This document shows positions 1 through 7,094 of a DNA stretch of 10,838 nt, piece by piece (the first letter of the stretch is position 1; every line of letters begins with the position of its first letter). Where the stretch lies: contig JASHWO010000011.1 of the NCBI GenBank assembly GCA_030044045.1, forward strand, positions 1 to 10,838. The letters run 5' to 3'. The position numbers were made by a program, and so were the translations under genes. The stretch comes from Acidimicrobiales bacterium (GTDB lineage Bacteria; Actinomycetota; Acidimicrobiia; Acidimicrobiales; RAAP-2). The notes under the pieces are model-generated. The model worked only from the letters and a program-made list of their open reading frames with translations. It made no database searches and was not told where the DNA came from.

Positions 1-36
1 CTGCACCTGGGCTATCCGATCACCGCGGCGGGCGGG

Positions 37-297
37 ATGGCACCGGTCGTATCCGGGTCGACCGCGGGGTCCCGTACCGGGGACGGCATGGCCACCGGGG
101 CTTACGTCCAGTCTGGGTCCAGGAGCAAGGTCGTGGCCGTACTGCTCGCTGTGTTCCCGGGCCCGTGGACTTGGCTCTATACCTACGCCCGCGACGCCAA
201 GAAGTTCTGGATCGGTCTCAGTGTCGTCGTCGCATGGATCGTGCTCTACGTCCTGGCGGTCTCGGTCTTCGTGGCTTCGGCGACGGTGACCGGCTGA
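37..297 (+). CDS. Small two-helix membrane protein, possibly 5'-truncated by the window edge
   Basis: This encodes 86 residues from the ATG at 37, but the frame is open to base 1, so the true start may lie outside the window. An alternative ATG lies at 88. The N-terminal part is Gly/Ser/Thr-rich and probably disordered. From about residue 30 it reads SRSKVVAVLLAVFPGPWTWL, then a short basic turn (YARDAKKFW) and a second strongly hydrophobic stretch to the C-terminus. This matches a common small actinobacterial membrane protein type, in which SKxVAxLLAxFLGxWTWLYTYKRDxxKFW precedes a second helix. Its function is unknown. It lies upstream of, and in the same direction as, the zinc-ribbon exoprotein and kinase genes. 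The family often carries a zinc ribbon or a Pro/Gly-rich tail, so the orphan ribbon at 339-416 could have belonged to it. The family resemblance is from memory; the membrane segments are read directly. Confidence 0.6.
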   Translation: MAPVVSGSTAGSRTGDGMATGAYVQSGSRSKVVAVLLAVFPGPWTWLYTYARDAKKFWIGLSVVVAWIVLYVLAVSVFVASATVTG

Positions 298-338
298 CCG
301 CCCACAGCAGCGACCCGACGGGTGCACGCGGCGCTCCG

Positions 339-416
339 TTGACGTGCGACAACTGCAGGGTAACCGCTCTCCTGTCCCAGCAGTTCTGCACGTCCTGTGG
401 GACCGCGCTCGGTTAG
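339..416 (+). pseudogene. Orphan zinc-ribbon module (C-terminal fragment or very small ORF)
   Basis: A frame ending with TAG at 414-416 encodes LTCDNCRVTALLSQQFCTSC followed by GTALG. The four cysteines are spaced CxxC-x10-CxxC, identical to the ribbons of the 469 and 3186 genes, so the module is unlikely to be chance. No good ribosome site or ATG/GTG start precedes it; only a TTG at 339 is available locally. The frame continues upstream without a stop to an ATG at 165, overlapping the small membrane gene in another frame. It may therefore be a C-terminal ribbon separated from that gene by a frameshift (mutation, sequencing error or programmed), or a relic of a lost gene. Translation is unproven. 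Confidence 0.4.
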
Positions 417-453
417 CCGACACATCTCGGAAGGCTGGTCCAGGACGATCGGT

Positions 454-460
454 AAGGAGG
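454..460 (+). promoter_or_regulatory. Strong ribosome binding site fixing the GTG start at 469
   Basis: AAGGAGG lies 8 bases before the GTG at 469. It decides the start of the large zinc-ribbon protein, because the frame extends further upstream to a GTG at 397 that has no such site and would add 24 residues in front of the ribbon. With the 469 start the protein begins directly with MFCSKCG, the usual position for an N-terminal ribbon. Confidence 0.75.
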
Positions 461-468
461 ACGACGTC

Positions 469-3189
469 GTGTTCTGTTCGAAATGCGGTACCAACGCCGA
501 CGAGGCGGCAAGCTTCTGCGGGAGGTGCGGCGCACCACTCTCTACCCGTCGCCCACGTCGTTCCCGGCGAGTGGTGGTCTCCGTGCTGGCCGTCGTGCTG
601 ATCGGGGCCTTGGTCGTGACCGGATGGGCCGAATCCTGGCCGCCGTCGCTGTTCGGCAGGACGGCGCCGAGCCCCGGTGCATCCGCGGCCAATTACCGGA
701 CCGTGGCGCGTTCCGTTCTCACCGAAGAGAGGGCAGCCGTGCCCGCGGAGGCCGCACAGATCTCCGATTTGCAGCGCCTCGTCTCTACACTGCAGTCAGG
801 GTCCGTGCCGGCGTCCGCTCCTACGGGCACGGGCACCTCGGCTCCGTTGGCCGGCCTCTCGCTGTCCTCCCCGACCGTCGAGAGCCTCATGGGCGACGTC
901 CGGCGTATCGTCGCTGCGCTGAACAGAGCAGCGAGCCCGATCCAGGTGGGTCAGGCCGCCAGCGCCGTCGTGAGGGCAGCCCCCGATGCCGCGTCGGTCC
1001 TCCGTCACCGTGTCGGGTCCAGCCTGGGCCTGCTCGCGCTGTTCAGGTCGACCGGGAGGATCGTCGCCACCGAGGCCGGTGACCTGCGGCGCTCGCAGGC
1101 CGGCCCGACTGCACGGACGTCGTTCGCGCCGGGCGCCCCGGCCGAGGCGGTGACTGCCGGCGAGGTTCGTTCGGCCCGAGATGACCGGACGGTCGCGGCC
1201 GGTCCGAGCACGGGCTCGCTGCTGGGCGAGCTGTCCTCCGACGCCAACGGCATCGACCACGCGATGGCCTCCGAGACGAGCACGCTCGTCTCGGAGGCCA
1301 ACAGTACCGGGAGCGCCTTGGTCGACGATGCGGCAAGCGGGCTGAACGACGCGACCACCGGTGTCGTCCAGTCCGGTGAGCAGGCGATCTCAGCTGTGAC
1401 CTCCGCCGCATCCGCCACCGGTACGTGGTTCGTCAAAAACTCGAAACCTATTGCCACGGCGGCCGACGCCGTGGCTCAAGCATGCGATGCCGTCGCGATC
1501 ACCGGCACGCTGTTGGCATGGACGGGCGTGGGTGCTGTGGTCGCGGGCGCCGCCGCCGGTTGTGCCGTGGCCGCCAACGGCGTCGCGGCAGTTGCAGACG
1601 CGCTCAACCCGAACCTTCCCGAGGGTCAGAAGCTTCTCGACGTGTCCCTGAACGCGACGAGCGCGCTCGTGCCGGTCGCGGCTGACTATCTCGCCACCGG
1701 CGCCACCCTCGCAACTGCCGGCGGCACCGTGACCACCGCCGACGGGATCGTCGGATGGTCCTCCGAGGCGACCACCCCCGGGCTCCTCTCCGCCGACGCC
1801 GAGCTCATCAAGATCGAGACTGAAGCGATTCACGGCGTAGTCTCCCTGGCAGCGACTCCATCGGTGCAGCAGGGCCTTTCGTCGATCGTCAGCGACGTGC
1901 AGTCGGGCATCGCCGGCAGCGAGCTTTCGCTGGGCTCACTGGCCGGGTCGTTCGACGGGGTTTCGGGCGCGGTGAGCGCGCTTGGTTCAACGCTCGGCAA
2001 GTTGGGGACCGTTCCGACGGCCACTGCTTCGCCGCCGAATGGCAGCGGGCAGTCCGCCCTCTCCCAGTGGGTTGGCACATGGAGCGGCACAATCACAGAG
2101 CCAGGCTCCGCTGGCCCGAACCCCTACAACTTCAAGGCCTCGCTCACCAACTCGTCGTCGGGCGTCCTCGGTTCCTACTCGGAGCAGAATTCCCTATGTT
2201 CGGGCACCCTCACCTACGACTCCGCTACGGGAACAACTCTGGAGCTCACCGAGAGCGTCACCACCCAGACGCCTCCGGGAACGTCATGGGAATGCCTTGG
2301 CGGCCCTGTCGTGCTGACGATGCAAAGTCCGGGGGTAGCCACCTACTCATGGACAAGCGGGAAGGCGACGGGGACCATTCGGAGAACAGGCTCGAGCACG
2401 ACCACGCCGACATCCGTTCCCCCGGGCCAATCCCTCGCCGACGCCCCGACGTGCACCGACAACTGGACCGAGGGACCGTGTGACGGATCTGTTGCTTACA
2501 CGCAGTCCGTCGACCTTTCGGGCTCGATCAGCGTCTCGGGCAACGTAACGATCCAGCCGGGGGTGACCCTCACGACGGGTAACGACGATGCCGTGCTTGT
2601 CGGGGGCACGTTCACCAACGACGGTGTCGTCAGCGGTGGATACGGCGTCCTGCCGATCACCACCGTACTGACGTTTCCTGAGTCGTACGGCGGGTCTGGG
2701 GGCGGGGAGGCCTGGTCTCCCCCGGCATGCAGTGGTGGCGCTGCCGGCGGCGCGACGCTGGGTGCCGGAGGGGCGTCCGGCGGAGGCGATGGCTCGACGC
2801 CGCCCGCTCCCACTTCGCTCTCGGCCAGCCTCCTTGACCAATGGCTGAGCACTGGCGTAGGGACATTCCTCGACGGCGGTGGCTCGGGTGGGGACGACGG
2901 TAACGGAGGATACGGCAAGGCACCGAACGCGTATGGGGTGTACATCCAGGCGAACACGCTCGTCGCCGGGATGATCAACGTGAGCGGACGAGTCCCGGAG
3001 CTGTCCGAAGGCGGGAGCGGCGGGGGGGCGATCCTCCTTGCCTACGGACCGGGCGGCCTCACCGACGGGTCCTACGACGTCGCAGGGGGGACAGGCAACG
3101 TGAACGCCGGGTGTCATGGTGGCCGCGGTGGGGATGGACGGGTGATCACGTTCGACTATGGCGCAACTCCACCGGCGTTGCCGACATGA
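469..3189 (+). CDS. Large zinc-ribbon, single-pass exported protein with lipocalin-like and Gly-rich beta-helix-like domains
   Basis: This protein has 906 residues from GTG 469. Residues 1-24 form a zinc ribbon (C3, C6, C17, C20). A basic stretch (27-34) and one membrane helix (about 35-52) follow, placing the ribbon in the cytoplasm and the rest outside. Residues 55-340 are Ala/Ser/Thr-rich and mostly helical. Residues 342-380 are a long hydrophobic Gly/Ala stretch, like the central segment of some exported toxins. Residues 534-641 (from WVGTWSGTITEPG, with C577 and C609) resemble the small beta-barrel domain often attached to actinobacterial Ser/Thr kinases. Residues 656-906 have repeated short beta strands and Gly-rich turns (IQPGVTLTTGNDDAVLVGG, GGSGGGAILLAYGPGG), typical of surface beta-helix proteins. 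The stop overlaps the kinase start, so the two are probably made together. It could be an adhesin, a co-sensor or a kinase substrate; none is shown. It contains a 36-base perfect inverted repeat at 1265-1300. Confidence 0.8.
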   Translation: MFCSKCGTNADEAASFCGRCGAPLSTRRPRRSRRVVVSVLAVVLIGALVVTGWAESWPPSLFGRTAPSPGASAANYRTVARSVLTEERAAVPAEAAQISDLQRLVSTLQSGSVPASAPTGTGTSAPLAGLSLSSPTVESLMGDVRRIVAALNRAASPIQVGQAASAVVRAAPDAASVLRHRVGSSLGLLALFRSTGRIVATEAGDLRRSQAGPTARTSFAPGAPAEAVTAGEVRSARDDRTVAAGPSTGSLLGELSSDANGIDHAMASETSTLVSEANSTGSALVDDAASGLNDATTGVVQSGEQAISAVTSAASATGTWFVKNSKPIATAADAVAQACDAVAITGTLLAWTGVGAVVAGAAAGCAVAANGVAAVADALNPNLPEGQKLLDVSLNATSALVPVAADYLATGATLATAGGTVTTADGIVGWSSEATTPGLLSADAELIKIETEAIHGVVSLAATPSVQQGLSSIVSDVQSGIAGSELSLGSLAGSFDGVSGAVSALGSTLGKLGTVPTATASPPNGSGQSALSQWVGTWSGTITEPGSAGPNPYNFKASLTNSSSGVLGSYSEQNSLCSGTLTYDSATGTTLELTESVTTQTPPGTSWECLGGPVVLTMQSPGVATYSWTSGKATGTIRRTGSSTTTPTSVPPGQSLADAPTCTDNWTEGPCDGSVAYTQSVDLSGSISVSGNVTIQPGVTLTTGNDDAVLVGGTFTNDGVVSGGYGVLPITTVLTFPESYGGSGGGEAWSPPACSGGAAGGATLGAGGASGGGDGSTPPAPTSLSASLLDQWLSTGVGTFLDGGGSGGDDGNGGYGKAPNAYGVYIQANTLVAGMINVSGRVPELSEGGSGGGAILLAYGPGGLTDGSYDVAGGTGNVNAGCHGGRGGDGRVITFDYGATPPALPT
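1265..1300. repeat. Perfect 36-base inverted repeat inside the exoprotein gene
   Basis: The arms TGGCCTCCGAGACGAGC (1265-1281) and its exact complement (1284-1300) are separated by only AC. Every one of the 17 pairs matches. It encodes part of MASETSTLVSEANS, in a low-complexity Ser/Thr/Ala region of the exported domain. In mRNA it would form a very stable hairpin. No T-run follows, so it is not a usual terminator. Its function is unknown. Confidence 0.85.
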
Positions 3190-4883
3190 CGCCCGACGCC
3201 AGGGGCTTGGGACCAACGTCCGACCCGAGCTACTGCCCGGACTGCGGCGCACCACTGGACAGCGACTCGAGGTTCTGCGGGCGCTGCGGGGCGCCGGCGG
3301 CGGCGGCGCCGCCTTCGCCGACCCTCGGCCGCTACCAGGTGGTAGGGGTCGTCGGCCGGGGGGCCACCGGGACCGTCTACCTGGCCACCGACCCGGCCAC
3401 CCACCAGCGGGTAGCCGTCAAGCTCTTGGACCCCGCCCTCACGGCGGTGGCCGGGGTGACTGAACGTCTTCGGGCCGAGGCCCGTGCCCTGGCCGAACTG
3501 TCCAGCCCCCACCTGGTGGCCGCCCTGGGCGTGGAAGAGGACGGGGGACGGATCTTCCTGGTCATGGAGTACGTGGAGGGCGCCTCCCTCAGGGCGGTGG
3601 AGCGACTCGCCGGCCGCCTCACTCCAGAACAGGCCTTCGGCGTGGTGGCCGGTGCCCTGCGGGGGCTGGGCCGGGCCCATATGGCGGGGATGGTCCATGG
3701 CGACGTCAAGCCCGAGAACATCGTGGTGGACCAGGAGGGCACCTCCCGGCTGGTCGACTTCGGCCAGGTGGTGAGCACGGGAGCGACGACCCTCGGAGGC
3801 ACGCCTGCCTACATGAGCCCCGAGGCCGCCCGGGGGCTGCCGCTCGACGCCCGTTCGGACCTCTACGCCATGGGGGTGGTGCTCTACGAGGCACTGGCCG
3901 GCACCCTGCCGTTCCGGGCGCCGAACGACCTCGCCCTGGCCCGTCTCCAGGCCGAGGAGCCCCCGCCGCCCATCCCCGGCCTTCCCGATCAGGTGGCGTT
4001 CCTGCTGGACCGGACCCTGGCCAAGGACCCCGCCGATCGCCCAGAGAGCGCTGAGGTGCTGCTCGCTGAGCTGGAGCGGGCGGTGGCCTCGGCCTACGGG
4101 ACCGAGTGGCGGCTGCGGGCCGGGGTGGCCGCCCTGGCGGCGGGGGTGGCGGTGGGGCTGCTCGACCCCGTGGTTCCGGCCGCCGGCGCTCCCCTGCCAC
4201 CGGCGGTCGAGGGGTCGTCGGCTTTCCAGGGAGCGGCCGATCCCTGGAAGGCCGGCCCGGGTGTGGGGGAGCAGTCCCCGACGGCCGACGGTACGAGGGC
4301 GCCCCGGTCCGGCTTTCTCGCTGCCCATCCCGTTCTCAGCGCCCTGGTGGCTGTCATCGTGATCGCTGCCGCCATCACTGGGGTGGTCGTGGCCGGCGGG
4401 AGAGGGACGAAGCCGGGGACGACGACTGGGGCGGCGGCATCCCCGGCGACACGCAGCACCGCCACGCCGTCTCCTGTCCCCGGCGAGGCAAGTCCGGCGC
4501 CGAGCGCCTTGAGCGGCACATACGCCGTGCTGGCGACAGATCCACACGGGCACTATGTGAGCGATACATTGTCTGTTCATCTCTCGTCGATGTCCGGGCA
4601 CGCCGTCTCTGGGACCTTCAAGTTCGTCCCCCCCGTCCCGCTCGCTTCCCCCACATCCACTGGCACCCTCTCGGGGACCATGGCCTGGAGTTCGACCGCC
4701 CTTCAGTGGAAGATCGTATTTCAGGGCCACTCCGTTAGCGGTGTGTCCGTGACGATCGACTTTTCGGGGACAGTCGAGTTCGGTGGGCTCGGTCTCGCCG
4801 GAACATTGTCCATCGATGGCACGACGAAGCAGGCGTCCTTCTCGTCGTTTGGTAGTGCGTCGTCCCCGACCGCTTCTCCATAG
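3186..4883 (+). CDS. Zinc-ribbon membrane Ser/Thr protein kinase (PknB-like, non-RD)
   Basis: This protein has 565 residues. The ATG at 3186 overlaps the previous stop (ATGA), suggesting translational coupling. A longer frame from 3111 is possible but would run into the upstream gene. Residues 17-34 are a zinc ribbon (C17, C20, C31, C34). The kinase domain spans about 48-300: glycine loop GRGATGTVY (57-65), lysine K79 in VAVKLL, helix-C glutamate E98, catalytic loop HGDVKPEN (171-178), DFG 191-193, GTPAYMSPE (205-213) and DLYAMG (225-230). All phosphotransfer residues are present, but the usual Arg before the catalytic Asp is Gly (HGD), making it a non-RD kinase. The main membrane helix is about 383-403; a weaker hydrophobic stretch lies at 312-328. 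Residues about 442-550 form a beta-rich domain, probably extracellular, after a Pro/Ser/Thr linker. It likely senses an outside signal together with the co-encoded exoprotein; the signal is unknown. Confidence 0.92.
   Translation: MTPDARGLGPTSDPSYCPDCGAPLDSDSRFCGRCGAPAAAAPPSPTLGRYQVVGVVGRGATGTVYLATDPATHQRVAVKLLDPALTAVAGVTERLRAEARALAELSSPHLVAALGVEEDGGRIFLVMEYVEGASLRAVERLAGRLTPEQAFGVVAGALRGLGRAHMAGMVHGDVKPENIVVDQEGTSRLVDFGQVVSTGATTLGGTPAYMSPEAARGLPLDARSDLYAMGVVLYEALAGTLPFRAPNDLALARLQAEEPPPPIPGLPDQVAFLLDRTLAKDPADRPESAEVLLAELERAVASAYGTEWRLRAGVAALAAGVAVGLLDPVVPAAGAPLPPAVEGSSAFQGAADPWKAGPGVGEQSPTADGTRAPRSGFLAAHPVLSALVAVIVIAAAITGVVVAGGRGTKPGTTTGAAASPATRSTATPSPVPGEASPAPSALSGTYAVLATDPHGHYVSDTLSVHLSSMSGHAVSGTFKFVPPVPLASPTSTGTLSGTMAWSSTALQWKIVFQGHSVSGVSVTIDFSGTVEFGGLGLAGTLSIDGTTKQASFSSFGSASSPTASP
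4219..4254. repeat. Imperfect inverted repeat in the kinase juxtamembrane region
   Basis: TTCCAGGGA (4224-4232) and its exact complement TCCCTGGAA (4241-4249) flank an 8-base loop. Extending outward adds four Watson-Crick pairs beyond one G-U pair, giving about 14 pairs. It sits in the codons for SSAFQGAADPWKAGPG, between the kinase and its membrane helix. It could form an mRNA hairpin; no role is known. Confidence 0.6.
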
Positions 4884-4890
4884 TAGTCGC

Positions 4891-4913
4891 CGGGAAAACC
4901 CGCCACCTTTTTC
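4891..4913 (+). terminator. Weak candidate terminator after the kinase gene
   Basis: A 4-pair stem, CGGG-AAAA-CCCG (4891-4902), is followed by CCACCTTTTT. The stem is short and separated from the T-run by five bases, so this is a weak candidate. Its position, eight bases after the kinase stop and facing a convergent gene, is where a terminator would be expected. Confidence 0.25.
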
Positions 4914-4934
4914 GATTCTAAAGTAGATAACTCG

Positions 4935-5486
4935 TCACCACCCTCGTACTTTTTTGAGTCCTGGTGTTGACTTCATGAGTGTTGTACTGAGCGGTGTACG
5001 AAGGCTTGGATAGTTGTGCTTGAATTGAGATTTGAATCCTGCTAAGCATCCATCTAAGAACTGAACTTCGCTCGCCGTTAATTTAGTAGTGCGAGCTGTG
5101 AAGTTCGCGTATTCCTCGCATGCTATGACAACTGAATTGATAGTGAGAAGGTTTTGATTCGCGACTGTGACCCCCTCTCTGTGGCCGGAGACGTAAGACG
5201 ATATAGACGTAGATTTTGACTTTTTCTTGTGTTTCTCGTGGTGTGAGACTGCAATATATGCGTGGGATAATGCGTGAGTACTTGTAGAACGATACGGGTT
5301 CATTGCTGCCGAGGCTGGGCAGCCGCCAACAAATGCGAGGCCGATGGTCACCAACACCGTAAACATGGCCACGTGAAGGGCCTTGGGCGTTCTTACCAAG
5401 CGACGACCACGCGAATGGCCTCTACGGGGAAGTAGAGCAGAACTCCCCGACGGCCCGACCTCATTTCCACACTGCTGGCAGTACAT
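4935..5486 (-). CDS. Unrecognised exported or membrane-anchored protein with half a zinc ribbon; low-GC gene
   Basis: This encodes 183 residues from the ATG at 5486, with AGAGGGGG ending 8 bases upstream as a ribosome site. It begins MYCQQCGNEVGPSG, the first half of a zinc ribbon, but the second CxxC pair is absent. A basic stretch (about 26-38) follows, then a hydrophobic segment VAMFTVLVTIGLAFVGGC ending in PASAA. This could be a signal peptide (cut after ASA), a lipoprotein-like site (VGGC) or a membrane anchor. The exported part has a Lys/His cluster (HHEKHKKKSK), then a helical region with two cysteines (VIACEEY and FLDGCLAGF), and matches no family I know. An internal start, TTG before VRTPKALHV, would give a cleaner signal peptide. 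Base composition is well below that of the flanking genes, so recent transfer or a fast-evolving orphan is likely. It is convergent with the kinase gene. Confidence 0.6.
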   Translation of the reverse strand: MYCQQCGNEVGPSGSSALLPRRGHSRGRRLVRTPKALHVAMFTVLVTIGLAFVGGCPASAAMNPYRSTSTHALSHAYIAVSHHEKHKKKSKSTSISSYVSGHREGVTVANQNLLTINSVVIACEEYANFTARTTKLTASEVQFLDGCLAGFKSQFKHNYPSLRTPLSTTLMKSTPGLKKVRGW

Positions 5487-5627
5487 GACCTCGGCCCCCT
5501 CTGTTCACGATGTCCGCCCGACGCCCTGGAGCCCTCAGGAGCTGGCCCGGACGTTAGCACCGGGCATGCGAGCGGCCAGGGGAGGATCGGTGGTCGCCGG
5601 CCGCGGGCTGGGGGCCGCCGCGCCGGC

Positions 5628-7013
5628 TTACGGCTCGACGACGCGGATGGCCTTGTAGCCGGCGCGGGGGATGGTGTCCCGGTCGAGGATCTCGACCTCG
5701 ACCCGCACCCCGAGGGTCTCGGCCAGCGCCGACGTGCAGCGCTGGCGGGCGCCATCCCGCACCCCGGGGTCGGCCGAGGCCACCTCCACCCGCACCTGCA
5801 GCGGGGTGTCGCCGCCGTCCGGCCGGACCACCTGGTACTCGAGCGAGGGCTCGCGCACCACGTCGATCCCCCGGAGCACCGACTCCAGCTCGTTCAGCTG
5901 GAAGCGGGTGCCCTGGCAGGCGAGCAGGTCCTTGAACCGCCCGCCCCAGAGCCCCCGGATGGAGGTCTCGCCGCAGGGGCACGGCTCGCGCAGCAGGGCG
6001 CACGCCTCCTCCAGGTCGTAGCGGAGCAGGCCGTTGTCCCGGTCGAGGGTGGTCACCGTGAGGTTCCCCCACTCGCCGTCGGGCACCTCGCGGCCGGTGG
6101 TGGGGTCCACCGCCTGCACCACGGCCCAGTCCTCGTGGACGTGGGCCCCCGGCGACTGCCCGCAAGGCCCGCCCACGTAGGCGTAGCACTCGGCGCCGGC
6201 CGTCATCAGGGGCATCCCGCCCCGGCCCAGGCCGAAGCCGATCGGCGCCTTGAGCCCGGTCAGCCCGGCGTCCTCCAGGGGGATGTCGAGCTTGGCCGCC
6301 ACCTCGAGGAAGCGGCCGGTGGCGAAGCCCATGAACGGGACGTCCGGGGTGACCCGGGTCCAGAAGCGCACCGCCTGCTCGGCCAGCTCGTCGGTGTCCG
6401 GCGGCGGCACCCACAGGCTCAGCAGGCCCAGGTACTCGTAGGTGCCCTGGAGCATGACCCCGCCGCCGTAGAGGTAGGCGGGGTGGGCGTGGGTGACGAT
6501 CATCCCCGGGCGGTAGCCCATGCGCCACCAGTTCCGGGCGCCCGACTCGTACTCGATCCAGATGTCCTTGCGGGTCCATACGGTGATGGTGGGCTGCCCG
6601 GTGGTGCCGGTGGAGGTGCCCAGGCGCACGGCGTGCCGGGGGTCGGTGAACCGGTACTGGCCCCAGGGCGGCGCCTCGGCCTCGGAGTCCCGCAGGTCCT
6701 GCTTGACGGTGAGGGGGATGCGCCACAGGTCGTCCACCCCCTTGACGTCCCCGGCGGCCGCCACGCCGGCCTGGGCCAGCTTGTCCCGGAACAGGGGGAC
6801 CGGCCCGTCGAGGATCCGGGCCACCATCGCCTGTACCCGCTCGTCCTGGAGCTCCCGGCGGCGTGCCGGGTCCATGGCCTGCTTTTCCGGGTCCCAGAGG
6901 GCTTGGGCCGGGTCCCGGGGAACGGGGCCCAGCGTGCCCGGGCCGAACGGGGGGGTGGAGACCGGCGCGGCGGCCGGTGGGGTGACCTCGGTGGCGTCTG
7001 ACATGGGCGTCAT
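5628..7013 (-). CDS. Phenylacetate-CoA ligase-like (PaaK family) AMP-forming acyl/aryl-CoA synthetase
   Basis: This protein has 461 residues, a little longer than typical PaaK enzymes (about 430-440). Members activate a carboxylic acid with ATP to an acyl-adenylate and then form the CoA thioester in the cytoplasm. Residues 40-108 show the PaaK-type start (WDPEKQAMD, VPLFRDKLAQAGV, DLWRIPLTVKQDLRD). The ATP/AMP-binding loop is GTSTGTTGQPT (132-142). LRYDLEEA and the CPCGETSIRGLWGGRFKDLL region correspond to the hinge before the mobile C-terminal domain, and the tail IPRAGYKAIRVVE holds the usual lysine region. A second ATG at 7004 is possible; neither start has a strong ribosome site. It lies 81 bases downstream of the TetR gene on the same strand, probably in one operon, and opposite the P450 and acyl-CoA dehydrogenase genes. 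The substrate is unknown; a ring, terpenoid or steroid-derived acid is plausible. Confidence 0.88.
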   Translation of the reverse strand: MTPMSDATEVTPPAAAPVSTPPFGPGTLGPVPRDPAQALWDPEKQAMDPARRRELQDERVQAMVARILDGPVPLFRDKLAQAGVAAAGDVKGVDDLWRIPLTVKQDLRDSEAEAPPWGQYRFTDPRHAVRLGTSTGTTGQPTITVWTRKDIWIEYESGARNWWRMGYRPGMIVTHAHPAYLYGGGVMLQGTYEYLGLLSLWVPPPDTDELAEQAVRFWTRVTPDVPFMGFATGRFLEVAAKLDIPLEDAGLTGLKAPIGFGLGRGGMPLMTAGAECYAYVGGPCGQSPGAHVHEDWAVVQAVDPTTGREVPDGEWGNLTVTTLDRDNGLLRYDLEEACALLREPCPCGETSIRGLWGGRFKDLLACQGTRFQLNELESVLRGIDVVREPSLEYQVVRPDGGDTPLQVRVEVASADPGVRDGARQRCTSALAETLGVRVEVEILDRDTIPRAGYKAIRVVEP

Positions 7014-7094
7014 GTTCGCGCATCCGGGCGGGTCCGGCGCCAGCCGCCGCGGCGGGGTCCCGTCGGTGGTCGCCCGTCCCGAGTCCCATCCGGG

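Noticed and set aside
339..366. TTGACG (339) with TAACCG 16 bases later as a promoter for the large exoprotein gene
   Set aside because: The -10 element is poor (lacks the final T of TANNNT) and the sequence overlaps the orphan ribbon codons; support is too weak to call.
397..468. 24-residue N-terminal extension of the exoprotein from GTG 397
   Set aside because: The AAGGAGG at 454-460 and the position of the zinc ribbon favour GTG 469.
3111..3185. 25-residue extension of the kinase from GTG 3111
   Set aside because: It would overlap the exoprotein gene by 79 bases, while ATG 3186 gives the usual ATGA junction and a ribbon close to the N-terminus.
3156..4730. Long open frame antisense to the kinase
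   Set aside because: The sense frame has a complete kinase with all motifs; the antisense product is Gly/Arg/His-rich with no recognisable domain, as expected from GC-rich shadow frames.
5487..5627. Possible small RNA or terminator between the low-GC gene and the ligase
   Set aside because: The 141 bases show no hairpin with a T-run and no convincing promoter.
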